Counted from the first letter of the stretch, positions 12,601 to 27,600 are shown. The stretch is DNA of 64,000 nt from Symsagittifera roscoffensis (GCF_963678635.1 NC_087065.1:58182754-58246753), one strand, 5' to 3'. Made by a program: numbers and translations. The notes: generated from the sequence alone by a model not told the origin.

Positions 12601-15600
12601 GCGCCTAAAAGGGGCTAAAAAGAGCGCCAAAAAATGCAATCTAAAGGCGCCAAAAAAAAGCAATATTTTGATCAAAAATATGCCTAGTACGCGTTTTCTG
12701 GCCTGTTTTGTTTTCAAAAATTTATCAGCGAGCAGATAATTTGGTCAGAATGGTGTCTTTATATTGATTTTGGAGACCCCAGAAAGTCACTTGGTCAATT
12801 TAAAAAAGCCCCGTACTCCCTCAAGAAAATCCTAGATTCCCTCATTGAATGCGACGAAATGCGGTTTTTTTGAGAAAACCGTTCCCTCTCAAAAAAAATC
12901 TAGAGCCGCTAGTATTTTTCTCCTTGAATTTTTATTTTTCTAACATCTATAAACACAAGAAATTTTTTGGAAACAATTTAGCTAGTTAGTTTTCAAATCT
13001 CATGAAAACTGAATATTTTTCAGATTTTAGAAAATTAGTATTGTTTTGCAATAGACGAAGTTATAACTTACATGAAATGAGGTTGGGGGGAACCGACACA
13101 AAGAGGAAGTCACATGGCTCCACAACCACCACCTCCTCCTCACTCGAGGGGTCAAATTGGGCCATCACGTTCACCCCACTGGGACCAAAACCACCAGCCT
13201 CCACCACCACACTCACTTCTTGCCTAGAAAACAGACTAGCAGGGTAATAGTCACCCATGATTTCAATTATGGATAATTGTGCAAATTGGGCTCGAATATG
13301 CCTAATGAATTCCAATTTGATCCCGACAAAAATAAATATTCACAGAAAAAAGAGGTCATTTTTTTAATTCAGACTTTTTTCGTCAACAAAATATTGGCCG
13401 TTTTTGGTTGAATTCGTTCTTTAAAAACTAAAAAACAACAACACATACTGCACAATTTACTTGATTCATCAAAAACTACAAAAAAGGTATTTTGGAAGAG
13501 GAGCTAGGTCTGTATTAGACAACCGCGTGTTCATACAAATACTAATACAAACAAATACAAATAAATTAAAACCAATCGGAATTGAGATGGGAAAACAAAC
13601 TTACGAAATAAATAATTATTAGTTTGTCTCGATTCCGATTGGTTAATATAGCGTTTGTCTTCTTACTGACGAGCATGAAAAAGCGATTATCTAAATACTG
13701 CTGCGCAATGATTACCCGCATCGACCAAAAACAGCTATCGTAGAACTTTTCGATTACTAATCTTATATTTTTTTTTGCAAAATTTAACTCTAAGGTTGCA
13801 CAAAACATAGTTTACCTTGACACAAAATCCTTTTTTAAGATCATTCTGTCAATCAATTTTCTCCTATTGTTATGCTAGAGCTTGACTTAATTTTGTTTTC
13901 ACATTAAAGAAGTGTTTCAATGCCTCTTTGAGCTCTATATCTTTTCACATCATCTTCTCTAAAAAAACATCTTTTTATAAATCTGAAGTATAATTTTTCT
14001 AGGATAAAATTCCCTTGCGTTTGATTTGTTAATAAGAAAAATTTACATTAGCAGATGCATTGACAAAACTGACCGAAAACAGTAACTTAATGCATTACGA
14101 ACTGATTGATATATTTTATTAAGAATTTTTATAATAGTTTTTTTTTCTAGTTTACGTCAAATTTTTGTCTAGTTTTTGGAGGTAAGTGAAGAGCACAGAA
14201 AGTACTCAAATAAATTTTTTTCTGGGGCCAAACTCTGATCTACTTAACACTCCTTCCAAGAAAGAGGTAATTATAAGTATCTATAAGTACAATTATATGT
14301 ATCTAAACTACCAAGTTAATTGATGAGAAATTTATATGAAAAGAAGACAAACCGCCCTATAAATATCCAGAATTTTCAAAAATAAAGAGAAGAAAAATTA
14401 TTTTGCATAATAGCGCAATAATTTTTTGCTATATATAACTCGAATTCTTTGTTTAACAACAAACTCCAAACGTTTTGCGCAATCTTTTGGAGATTTTACC
14501 CTTTGAAAACTTTGTTGGGCAATGTAAATGTCTTCTTTTAATCTAATTTGGACCCTGTGAACAATTCCCTCCTCAAAATGATGAAGGGATGATACAATAC
14601 AGTTCACTTGAGTATTTTGTTCTTTCGCAAATTGACCGATGCGAGTTTTCAACCAATCGGGATGCAGTCCTTTCGAGAAAAAGGAAATAACTTCAGTTGG
14701 GTAAATAATTGACAGCTTGTATCGCATCTTACGCATTAATATCACAAATTTTTTTGCGTATTAATTGTCCTTAATTGGATAAAGTGGCAATCTTTAAACC
14801 TCCATAACTTCACGAAAAAGATCACAGGTGAAATGTCTTTTAATTTTGAGCTCGGGACAACAACACTTTGTGACTGATCGAAAAAAAAATGATTCAAAAA
14901 ATGCTATGAAAAATTGAAAAGTTCGACTTAAAAAAAGAAGCACCCCAAGCGGAAATACGCCTATAATTTTCGCATCAATTATTTTGGTAGTTTAGAGTAA
15001 CTCTTGATAAACTAAAAAAAAGTCAAAACGAACTTTTTTTTGGGTAAAGTTTTGGTTTCGAATTTTACAAAATGAACTGCGGTATGATAATTCTGGTAAA
15101 ATTCCCGGAGTCTTTTCTGTTAAACGACCCAAATATTATTATTTTTTGCTATTTGGAAACTTTGATGATGCTGGAAACTGATTGGTTGACTTTAATATCA
15201 GTGAAAGTGAACCTTAGCTGTTTCAATAAATACAGAAGCTCAATTAATATTTTGATAATTTGGACCGTATAACAGAAAAGGGACGCTCTCCTCCAAAGCC
15301 ATTTAAAGCGTGGGCTGTTAAGCTAATTCTGAGTTCGCACTTTCAGCCAATCAGATTAGAGCATATTACATGTAGCTCTTAGCGAATTTGATTTAAATTG
15401 AATGCTGGGATGGAGGATTTACATTCGGTCATTTGGGTTGAAGATTTTAATTTGATCCAACTTTTCTAAAGGCGCCACCAGCGCCATTTTATAATAATTT
15501 TGAAGGGGAGCGCGCGCCGAAAAAACGCATTTTGTATCAAATTTTTCCGAGTGCCCAAAAATGGCATTTTCGGTTTTTTTTTTTTTCAAACATTTCTCTG

Positions 15601-18600
15601 CGATGCAAAATTTTTGGTCAAATTAGGGTCTTTATAGTGTTCTGAGAGTGATTGCAAAATCGATTTGGTCGACTTAAAGCGAGCAAATTTTTAAAAATTC
15701 CTAGATCCTCCCCTGCTTTGTACCCAGTTGAACAACGTTATTTTCGGTTATCTTGATGACAGAAAATACCCAATTCTAAAAAAATGTTTGTTCCCTTTTT
15801 GTCTAATCTCAACTCAATTTGAGAAAAACGTGTTTATTTTTCAATTGTTTTTCGTTTTGTCCGGATAATTTAATCCAGCACTATCGCTAAGGGGGCGTTC
15901 AACAGTGCCGAAGTACAACAGCACCGAAACATAAAATGTTCAACCAACCGTGCCGAAAATGATGATTTACGGCAGCTTAAGATACAAGTATGATAGTTGG
16001 GTCCCTAAAACTAAGATGGGCCGCCCTGAAGAAAAATTTTTAGGCCTTAAAATCTTCGAAAACATGGTTAGCCTATTTGTTACAGGGGCAGATTTAGTAT
16101 TATTTTATGACATCCATTGTAGGCCCTAACCCTAAAATTGTTCGGACCAAGTAAACACACCCCCCTCCCAAAGCCGTTTAGGGGGGAGGATGTTACCTTG
16201 GTTCTGAGTTCGAATTTTCAGCCAATCAAAATAGAGCATTTTAATTTAAATTGCAATGCTGGGGTGGAGGATTTTAACTTGGTCTATATGGGGAAGGATT
16301 TTAACTTGATCCAATTTTTCTAAAGGCGCCATTGGCGCCAAATCTATACTAATTTTGAAGGGGAGCGCGCGCCGAAAAAATGCAATTTTTGGATCTTGTT
16401 AACTATTTCCCCCTATGCATGTATTATTTTTGACAATCATTTCTGTTTAAAATATGTTATGGAAAAATGTCAAAAATTAAAAGTTTTCACTTTCGCACGT
16501 TCGTATTTGTCACAATTTAATCAAATATATTGTTTGAAAATTGTATAAGCTATTGAAAATATGGCAGCCAAAGTTGAATTTATGAAAATCGAAATAGGGG
16601 GGGCGGGGAATAATTGAGAAGATTCCAATTTTTTTTAATCAAATCTTCAAGCGCCCTCGGAATCAAATCTTTATCTGAAAAAACAGGTAAAAAATGTCGT
16701 TTTTGCAAAAACGACATTTTTGACCTGTTTTTTCAAATTTGCCTGCGACGCACTCTTTTTGGTCAAATTAGATTAATAGTGTTCTAGCAGTGCTCGCAAA
16801 ATCAATTTGGTTGACCTAAAGAGAGCAATTTTCGAAAAAATCCTAGATCCACCCCTGCTTTGTACCCCCCACCCTGTCTCTACTTTTGACACGAACAGTG
16901 ACACTGTTCCTGTCAGCTCACAGATCGACCGACTTACACGGCAACAATTTGAACATTGTCGACTGTTGCGTAGGTGTTATTGCTAAGTGTTGCTGCTTTG
17001 CAAGTATTCGTGTCCCGGTCGCAGATTTCCTTTCTGAACATAGAGAAATATTCGCCCTCCTCTGTGGAAATAACTTCATTGGAACACGTCTCTGTTTGCG
17101 TGTTTATACATTTGCCAGTCGCACAGCAATATACTTGATCGTTGCTACAAGTTGGTCGTGCTATCTGAAACAAGTATGCGTACTGGTTTTAATAAACATG
17201 CCGTGATAGCTCAGTTGGGAGAGCGTTAGACTGAAGATCTAAAGGTCCTTGGTTCGATCCCGAGTCGCGGCAAATATTTTATTCTCGAATTGCACGCCCC
17301 CTCAGTAATTAAGAGTCCGCCTTTGTACTATTTTGAGATATCCATTTTTGGCCGACTGATCTTAAAAATTTTCTGAAGGCGGCTTCGAAACCTATCTATG
17401 GTAATTTTGAGGGTGAGTGCGCTCCGAAAAAAACGCGGTTTTTGGCCTTCTTTTAAGTAATTGCCCCTACGGCGCAGATAATTTGGTCAAATAAAAAGAA
17501 ATGAAGCGATGACGTTTTTTGAATAAAAATGAATTATAATCGATTTAAATAGATTATAATTCAACAAAGTTTCAGAAATAACTTTTTCAAAAAATAATCG
17601 ATTATAATCGATTATAATGGTTTTTTGTTTTGAAAAATAGTAACATTATAATCCATTTTAAATCGATTATTATCTCTTTTTTCTTTAAAATTTATGGAGA
17701 CTGACAATAAAAATCCATTATAATCTATTACTTTCTCTTTTAAGTGAGTGCGGGTACTACTAGAATGGTCCCTCGAAAACAACCAGGTCCCTTGAGAATA
17801 CGACACCTAGAACTCTCAAATCCTTTAATAATTATGATTTCCTCATTCAGAATTATGTCGCAGTATATTTTAAAACAAATTTTATGTTTTGCTACTTCTT
17901 AAAATTTCTCCCCTCACCATTTTAAGGGGGAAAGTTATTAAAAACCGCCAAAATTGAGTTTTGATGACGAATAAGGTGACCCAATTATGTTTGTTAAGCT
18001 GTAAAACAAACAGAAGCGAGGAAATTTCTTAATATCAACAATGAATTGATTACAATTTTCAAACTGAAAAAGTTCTGACTGTACATATTAGCGAGAATTT
18101 GAATAATTTATACACAAATTAGTTTTCAAAAATATAGCATGCGAAATGCATTAGGGACCTGTCTTTCATCGTTGCTTTTTCGAGAGACCAATCTATACTA
18201 ATTTTGAGGGGAAGCGCTCGCCGAAGAAACGCAATTTTTTGGTCGAAAATTTCAAAAAAAGTGCATAAAAACGCCTTTTTTGGCCTGTTTTTCACAAATT
18301 TGCCTACGGCGCAGAAAAATTGGCCAAAACAGCGTCTTTTTGGTGTTTTAGGAGAGCTCGGAAAATCAATTTGGTCGGCCTAAAAAAGAAGGTTGACAAA
18401 ATTTTTAAAGTTTTTTTTTGAAACTCCGCCCCTCCCCCCTCAAGAAATTCCTAGATCCGCTCCTGCATTTGAATTTCTCTTCAAAAACTAATTTAACGTT
18501 ATCATAATGCAACAAGGTTTTTTTCCCTTTCCCCCAACTGCCAATTTTTAGAAAATTTTTTTCTGTTGACATTGTCCGATTGTTACAAAAACCGGCGGGT

Positions 18601-21600
18601 CTTATGCACAAAACGACCCAAAATCAATATTTATATCTTGCGCTGAAATTAATACCGTCGATTCTGATAGGCTAATTTTATAAGCCATTCAAATTCAATC
18701 AACATAGTTCTGCAATTCAATCAAAGTTTCAGCAGATAAAAGTATTAGCCGATATAACCAAATTTTGAAACTTTATTCAATAATATATATATATATATTT
18801 TTCAAATCAATTGGGAAATTTTGCATACAGAAGAAAACTCAGTAACTTGGCGTCAGTAATAGTTCCACAACTTTCGTTATTTCGGCCACCCATTTTATCT
18901 GCTGGAAGTTTTGATTGAAACCATGTTCTTTGTTGTTTGATTCAGTTGAATCAGATTCAATCTTATCAATTCGAGTTTAAGTAAGATAAATAAATAACAA
19001 TTTTGGGGCGGGGAGGGGGTAGGATTGTGCAGTTACTAGTAAGTAAAATTCGTTTACTATTAAGTTACCACTTTTGTTACTAGTAAGATACTTTTACTTA
19101 CTAGTAAGTTTCAAAAACTCAGTGTCTGCTCGAAAACTACCAAGTTTGAAGACTACTCATTTACACAGACTCAAAATCCGTAAAATAATCATTAGGATCA
19201 GTATTATCAAATAAAGCAGCGTTGTAGCTTATGAAAGCAAGTTTATCTGCTCTTTCGACTGATAATTGAGCTTCATTTCTTTCAAAAGTTTCATTTTGGT
19301 TCAACTTACAAGTAATGAGCCTTATTTTACTCATTAGTAAGTTAATAGTACCATTATTAGTAACTTACTTACTAGGAAGTAAATCCGCACAACCCTAGGA
19401 GGGGGGAGAGGGGAGGTGGAAGTGCTGGGTATTGGGAGCCTGCAACGAAACTGAAAATTGTGAACAAATTTAAAAGTTTTTTTTGATACTTATTATTTTA
19501 GTACCACGTGAAACAACTATGAAAACAGAAGTTTCGAAAAGTGCACCTTTTAAAACTCCTTCTTTTATAGTTGTTTTACGTGCTACTAAAATAATTAGCA
19601 TGAATAAGAACTTTTAAGCCGATATGGGTCTTTTCTCTTATACTCCCCCTGATGAAAAATAATAAACATTTTTGTAACAAAATTGAGACTACGTTACTAG
19701 CAAATGCAATTTATTACTATGAGATTGGTAAAAACGTAGCATTTTAACTTAATTTTGCCTCAAATGGATGTTTTTCTTTTCTTTTCTTTTTTTGCACAAA
19801 CTTCAGAAAAAAAGATTCCAAATGTGTTTTTAATTGTCGTTTTACTTAACACTGTGCGCTTTGCTAGCTTGATTTACCATTCGGGATATCAGCCCAGCAT
19901 TTCTAAGTAAAATCGGTTCATAGTGTTTCAAAAAATTCAATTTCCTTTTTATCCTTAGGAGGGTGTAACCGAAAAGACCCGCCGTAGTTCTGATGCAGTT
20001 TCAGATTCAACATATGGTGGTTTGTAGATATGGCTGTTTAGTGAATATCCGCCGAGTGGTCTCTTGAAAACAATCGAGTTGTTAAAAAAAGACACCTAGA
20101 TCTCCCAAATCGTGTAATAATTATAAGTTCGCCATGCAAAAAGATTTCGCAATATATGTTGAAACAAAATTTGTTTTGTTTTACTAAGTAAAACAAAACA
20201 AAATTTGTTTTGTTTTACTATGTAAAATCTTTTCTTGAGCCTTTTAAGGACAAAATTTTGTAAGATAAGTAAACGCGAGCATTTTTCTTGATATAAACAC
20301 TTTTGATGATTACAATTTTCAATCTGAAAGTTTTCAGACTCATCTTTTGCGAGAGTTTTGAAACAAACGATTTATACAAAAATTAGTTTTCAAATTTTTA
20401 CATGCAAAATGCGCGCGGGACGTGTCTATCATAATTGCTCTTTCGAGAGACCATCTATCATGCTAGTACCAAAAATTAAACTCGGAACTTATACAACTCC
20501 CCAGAAACAACTCCCTTATAAAAGTCAACGCAGCAAGAGTTACAAGTATGATAGTTAGCTCCCTTAAACTTATATGAGTCCCTGAAAGAAACTTTTTGGG
20601 CCTTAAACTCTCCGAAAGTATGGTTTGAATTTTTTATTTGTTTTTTTTTAAACAACTCCTTTAAACTCTTGAAAAAACATGGTTTGCATTTTTACTTGTT
20701 TTTTTTTTGAAAATTTAGAAAAAAAACTCAATCCATTTTTAATACTTGCTTTCTCGCTTTCTCATGAGACCCAATTATCATAATTGTACCTAGCAAGGTT
20801 CTAAACATGGCCACTAAGGATCCTGCTAGCAGCAGTTGGCAGAATTCGGCTTATAGAGCAAAAAATTTGTGGAGCAGCAGATAGAACAGAAGTTCAATCA
20901 AGCTCCAGGATTTACCAATTTTTCTCAGAAATCGTAAAAAATTGGATGGATTCACGTGTGATAGAGGGGTGCCGGTAAAAACCAAGTGTGATAAAGAGGT
21001 CCCAAAATGCGCTATTTCTGAGCAAATATAGCAATTAATTAAATCAATGGACGCTTTTTGATTGTTTTCAAGGCTTTTCCCTAAAGTTAATTAATCTGCC
21101 TCATTGTCGCTGAATTTTTTGACGTTTGAATTGACAGACCCGAGGCAATAAATTGAACAATTTGTCAGCACTGCTAATTTTATAAAGAGACCAGTTATTT
21201 TCTTGGGACGCCTCTATCAACTTAGTACAAAAAACGAAAGCTGAAGTTGCATTTCTCGAAAATCTAAGTTTTGCATCTACCCCACACCAGTGTTTCATAA
21301 ATAAAAATCTATTACTTTTAGCGATAAAAAAATCGAAAAAATTAATTTAAAATGATGCTAATATCAACCATTTTTGATGCATTTCCGCACTCTGTAAAAA
21401 GAGGAAAAAGATCGATTATAGTACAAATATTTTGTACTCTTATCAAAATTGCAATTAATTACGGTCGTCAAATTTAAATGTTTACTCGATTTATAATCCA
21501 TTATAATGATAACAGTTCTAGTGACATTATTATTATATATGATAAGCAAAAAAATTGAAATTTTTTTTTTCGAAAACTCCTCATAATTTTTGTAAAACTA

Positions 21601-24600
21601 TTAAGTAGATTATAATCCCTTAATCTGTCAAAATATTGTCACAGAAAAAATGTTTTGTCTTATGGTATATTATTTTTGTCAATAAAAAAATCTCTAAATT
21701 TCAGATATTTTGTCATATTTTGATTCATCTGAGCACAAAGTGTTACCAAGAATTGTAATTTCATAGAGATACTTTCAAATTAGTTTAAAAATTCCAGCGG
21801 TTGGTGAAGAACGACTCCTCCCTTTTTTAAAATTTTTTTGAAACTATTATAATACTGACACTATTAAAAAACCTAAAATGTGCATCATGAAAAATTCCAA
21901 TCAAGAAAAAACGAAAAACTGAAAATGTAGAAAGTTTGAATTGATTTGAAAGCTGTTTCAGCAAGTTTCTCAAATTTCACCTAAACCAACATCTGTGAAA
22001 GGCATAAAAATAGGCGTTTCATGATCTAATGAATCATGATTAATGATATCGAGAACAAACTTGGCAAACAAAAGGTAGGATACTCGATAATAACTGACTA
22101 AATTTTTTTGTCTAATAAGTAATCATGGAAATGGGAAAACAATAGGTTATATTTCATTATAATTGTATTGAAAAAAATGGATTATTACTTAATTAAAATA
22201 GATTAAAACGTTTTATATTAGCTGATAATTTGTTTTGAAAGATTGAAAGAGAGAAACTATAATCGGGGTAAAATACCTGGGGAGAAAAAGAGCGTCAACC
22301 CACCCCCCCCCCCTAAATCCGCCCCTGATAGAAAGATTGAAACTCCTTAAAGACTAACGCACATTGAACTCTAGTTTATGCGACTTTTTTGTTTTGCTAT
22401 GCAAACAATGATTTTGTCAAACAAATCCATAGTTGAGCAAAATGTTTTCATAGAGCAGAAAAACAACAGAATTTTTTAAAGAGCAGCATAATTTTTTGGG
22501 AGAGATTCTACGCTAATGTTTGACTATATATTTGATTTCAACCAATCAGATGCAAGCATAGTCTTTTTTCAGATTTTTCATTTTGCAAACTTGTACTTCC
22601 CCATAAATGTGCTGATCAGAGGGAGGGGTGGAGTGAGGGAGTAAAATTGAATATCTGAATCATATATTCCCAAAAAGCTTAAGATTTTTGGTGACATAAA
22701 AAAAGGATAGCCGGTTGTGCAAATAGCACAGAGTGATCCGACCACACTGATTGATTCAAAAAATCAAAAACGAAAAATGTTTTTTTTTGTAAGTTTAAAA
22801 AATATAACTTTTTATTTTAAATCCAAATATCTTATGAATTGTTAATGCCTTTTAATTGACCTCGTTTTCTAATAAACTCGAAAATCTTATGAGTAAACTT
22901 TTTAAGGAAAGAAAAAGGACCGAATTTACGTTGGAATAGAAAATGAGCCCTAAAAATTCCTCAGAACTATTTGAAAATTCAGACATCTAGACTTTTTAGT
23001 CATGTTGACTCCGGATATCTAGACATCTTAGTCATGAGAAATCTATTTTTTGCGGGACAATGTATGGGCAAAAAATTACCATAAAATTAAATTAAATTAC
23101 ATCGGCCAAAGAGAATCATGGTTGAAAACTGGCATTGTTTAACCCTCTAAGTCTCGAAACGATAGTTTGAAATTATCGTTTTTTTAAAAAAAAAAAATCT
23201 AACTAGCTTTAATAATTACGTCTGACTAAAGAACCCGGTACTGACTATTGATTGAAATTGATTTAAACTTAGTTAATTCAGATAATTTGCGGTATAAAAA
23301 TTAAACTACGATAGTTTCTTTGTAAGAGTAATTCGATTTACAATAGAATCTAACAGATTTACTTTAGAAAAAATAATTTAAATGTTTAAATGTTCAAAAT
23401 GGTTTCAAATGGATTTTCGCAGGACATAACGAACGGTCAAAATTTCAACAACAAATGGGTGGGGGGAAGTGGGCTGGGGGTAGTTAAAAAATACTTTTTT
23501 GTAGTAGATTTAATATCTATTTAAAATCAATTTTTTTTGCTTTTCTGGTACCTTTATAGCTATTTTCATTGGTTATTTTTATTGGTACCTTTATAGCGAA
23601 CAATAAAGGTATAATATAGGCAAGATCATGGAATTTATAACCTACTCATTTTGAGGAAATAATTATTTTAATGTTTTTTTTTCTGGCAATGGCTTAAGTT
23701 CTAGTTAAAGTTCTGTTCGCTTGAGTATTCCTGGATGGAGAAACAAAATAATTTTGAAATGAATGCTATGCATAGTTTTGTGCGCGCATGAAGGTATTAA
23801 GAGTATAAATACGTCTCAGTTTCAAAACAATTAAATTGTTTACAACATGTGTAGAGCATTTAAATAAGAAAAGGCCGAAAAAAAATTTAAGCTTAATCAG
23901 AAGTGGTTCAAATTAGTTTTTTTTAGTTGAATTTTAGTATCAAACTATATCAGTTCAAAATGTTATTTTCTAATCTTTCCCATTAATATCTCTCACAATT
24001 GATAGCCAGCCGTTTTTGTCAGTCAGAATTTTTCAAGAACATATTAGTTGAAAAATCTTTTAGGATCAAGAATCTGCCTTTGCCATGACTAGTTTTGCTT
24101 TTTAGACCAAAAACTAAGATCAATCAACTTTTAGTTGGTTGTCTTTTGTGTAGGAAGAAACGGAGTGAGGATAAGTATTTTCAGTATCATTACTGATATT
24201 GTCTAATTTTTCCATTTTTGCAGTTATACAGACCCTAAACATTGTTTTTGTAGCAATTTGTTCACCTCGATGAATTGCCAAATAATTTTATAGTTAAATT
24301 GATATTATTTTGTTCCAACCACTGAAGTGGAGAGAAACTTTGTATTTGAGTATCTTTTAGTATTTTTCTTTTTTTTTCATTGAAAATCAGGCACGAGAAT
24401 TTACACGGAGGCGAAATTATCAGATTTGGCTAATAGTTTTTGAGCAAATTTTGACAAAAAAAAAACGGTAAATTCTATAAAAGGAATTTTTCAGAAGTCC
24501 GATCGATACACCTTTTCTACAAAAAAACCGGGTTTAACATATAACAAAGGGAAAATCTAAGCACCATGTTAGTTTTACTGAACCATCAACGTCAGAATTA

Positions 24601-27600
24601 AGAGGTTCGTTTGTGAAAAAAATATATTTCCAAAAACGGGCAAAGTTTCACAAAGTAGACAATTTCTAATGCCATATTTTTTTTTACAAAACGCAGAGCA
24701 TTGCCGCTTACGCTGGTAACTTAGCATAACAGATTTTTTTAGTTAAACCCTCAATCTCCGATTTGGCAGGGTAGTTTAGAGAAAGGTCAAAAATTACAAA
24801 AACCAATGAAAATGTCAAAAAAGGGCTTATTTGACTCCATATCTTTTGTTCTACGGAATTTACGAAACAGCCCTAGGAAACAGAGAAGGGGAACACTCCA
24901 TAAATTAATCTTTTCATTAAAAACTTCGTCTGAGATTTGTGCATTTAAAACTTGAAAAATTGTTAAAAACAAAAAAGCAGGCCAAAAATCCCTCCTCTTT
25001 AAACTTTTGGAGGCTGTAGAACGTGAAGTAAAAAAAAGAGGAGACTAGCAAAATATGCAGGCTCATAAAAAGGCAGCTGGCTTTTCCAATGGTACCATTT
25101 TTTTGAAAGTCACTTAAAGTAGTTTTTGAAAATTTGAACTTCTGCGCAAAAAGTGCAAGATATTTCCAAAATGTCGCAAAAAGAAGGAAAACTAATAAAG
25201 TCCATACGTTTTTATAATACATGTTTTTTCAAACCGAACCTAACACTAGCTAAAAACAAAGCAACAGCATATTCCATGAAATTGATTATGCTTAAATAAG
25301 CTTGAATATGATTAAATTGAAATATACCAAAAGTGCCACCAAATGAACACTTTTATTTGCACAGGTTAAAAAATTTCGTAATTATAGACTACGCTTTGCT
25401 TTTCTGGATAAAAATTATCACGNNNNNNNNNNNNNNNNNNNNNNNNNNNNNNNNNNNNNNNNNNNNNNNNNNNNNNNNNNNNNNNNNNNNNNNNNNNNNN
25501 NNNNNNNNNNNNNNNNNNNNNNNNNNNNNNNNNNNNNNNNNNNNNNNNNNNNNNNNNNNNNNNNNNNNNNNNNNNNNNNNNNNNNNNNNNNNNNNNNNNN
25601 NNNNNNNNNNNNNNNNNNNNNNTAAGCATTTTTTTCCATGCAATGGAATTGTATGATAGGCTTTTTTCCTTACTAGGAAATTGTATGACAAGCATTTTCA
25701 ACTTGTAACTTTTTTGAGCTTCGCTCTATATTTGTGTTTAGCCCTGAACACAGATACCAAAAGTTTTCTCAAATGAGAAAACCAACACGTTGAACGGCAT
25801 TGAATCACATATATATCTACGTATTGCTAGATGCCAAGTCAGATAAAAATTAAACTCTTTCCAAATTATAATTAGAAAAAGAGGATTATTTTAGGTCGCA
25901 TGGAAAAAGTTTCACTTTTTATGGTAGTTTTGGCAGCGGAAAATTAAATAATCAGATTTTTCAAAACCGTAAAATTTTAAGCTTTAAAATATCCAAAACA
26001 TTTCCGGGATAAGTTAAGGGGCATTGAGAACATTCAGGTTTTGTCAATTTTTCGGATCGAGACTTAAATCTATTTAAGATTTCTGACTGCAATTCAGCTC
26101 TTGCCATCCGTTCACATTAATTTTTTTCTAAATAGAAATTAGCTTCGACGTGTACCAAACATGAGGGGAGTTTGCACAAATAAAACTTACTTAAGGCTTT
26201 TAACAGTGCGCAAGCAACATTGGCGCAATTAGTTCTAATCTTGGGCGGAAAAGGCTCAAAAAATGACCCTGATTGGGTCAAAAAGGCTGCAAAAAGTTTT
26301 AGCGAAATCATGTTCGTCCTTGAAATTACTGCAATTTTAAAAATTTCCAGATTTTTGAGATCCAAAAGACAAAATATGTATGGAAATTTTGCCGATCCGA
26401 AATATCATAGATTTAAAAATCATTCATACTCCTAGTATGACAGTTGTGGCGAGTCCATTCTGTCTGGAAAAATCCTCCAGTTTCAGGAAGGTCTGAATGG
26501 ATCGAAGCACTCCCCCAGTGGTGACCTTCTTGTGGGGGAAGAAAACCAGCTGCTGTTTCGGTACGTAGTACAATCCGTTGAAGGTATAGGAATACTGGAA
26601 AAAAGAAAGAATTGATCCGTAATTGGTCGTTTTTAAATTAAGTTCGACATAATTTGATGGTGGTCAATATGATCAAAACGCTGAAGGCGTTGCCTATTTC
26701 ATATCATTTTTGTGCTTCAAAAGTTTCCTGCGCGCAGAAAATTGTCATTTTAAGCGTTTTGTGTTGCTGAATTTATCTCACGTCAGAGCCACTCTAATTG
26801 ACAATCTAATCAGAAAGGCATTTCAGACGAGGGATCTCTTTGGCTTGCCCCCTTCATATGGTACATAGTAAAGAATTTCCTCCCAACGAACTAGTTCAAC
26901 AATTAAACATAAACAATTTTGTAAGTTTTCAAATTCCCCCTTTTTGCGATAAGGGTGAATAGTTAACAATATACCAGACTTGCAACATAATTTTCATCAC
27001 TTACGAAATGTGAGGTGGGCGTGTCGAATGGAACGTGGGCGGGTATGGGGAGGGAGAGGGTGTGTTGGACGGGGTCTTCAATGGGGATGAACTCGTCGGT
27101 GGGGGTGTCTCCGAAGTTCACCCGTAGCACCACATCCACGCCTGTCAACACCTCCACTATGCAAGGGTCGCCGTCAGAAGCCAACACTGCATACTCGCCC
27201 GATCTATCGAAAAATTGAGTACACCTGGGACACTGTTTACTAAAACCATTTAAAAAACGACGCATCATCGGTTCTCAACAGCTCGTATGTTATGGTCCCA
27301 TATTGGGTAATTCCTTTCATTTTGTTGAAATGCTTAGATGATCCTGTAATTAAGATCTCACCTGATTTTTTGAAAGTTTTGTCAGTGAAATAGGCTAACT
27401 CGGAAATAAGTTAGACTCGATAATAATCACCTCACCTCTATGGATAATTTTACAAAACCGAATTCGAATACTAATTTTTGCTCATATTTGTGAATGAAGT
27501 AAAGAGTTTTGCTTAAGTGTTGTGGACTGTTTCTCAAACAGTGATTTCAGCCTTTTTCTCCTCACCGGAATGGGTTAGGGGGGCAGTTAAGGTAAGTTCC

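Larger units (their letters stand above)
13224..16937 (-). other. Intron 9 with several repeats
   Basis: The 3.7-kb intron between exons 9 and 10 holds a minus-strand open frame at 14398-14745, a TTGTTCCG-family fragment (14757-14957), two hAT-like MITE copies with a shared 5' extension (15286-15715, 16140-16857), and an ACAGTGCCGAA cluster (15897-15965). No exon with matching phase was found inside it. Confidence 0.55.

Noticed and set aside
24787-25222. Hydrophobic minus-strand frames resembling membrane proteins
   Set aside because: Composition is F/L/K-rich as expected from AT-rich DNA; no motif, no splice logic.
25333-25701. Frames running through the N block
   Set aside because: They are artefacts of translating the 200-N gap.
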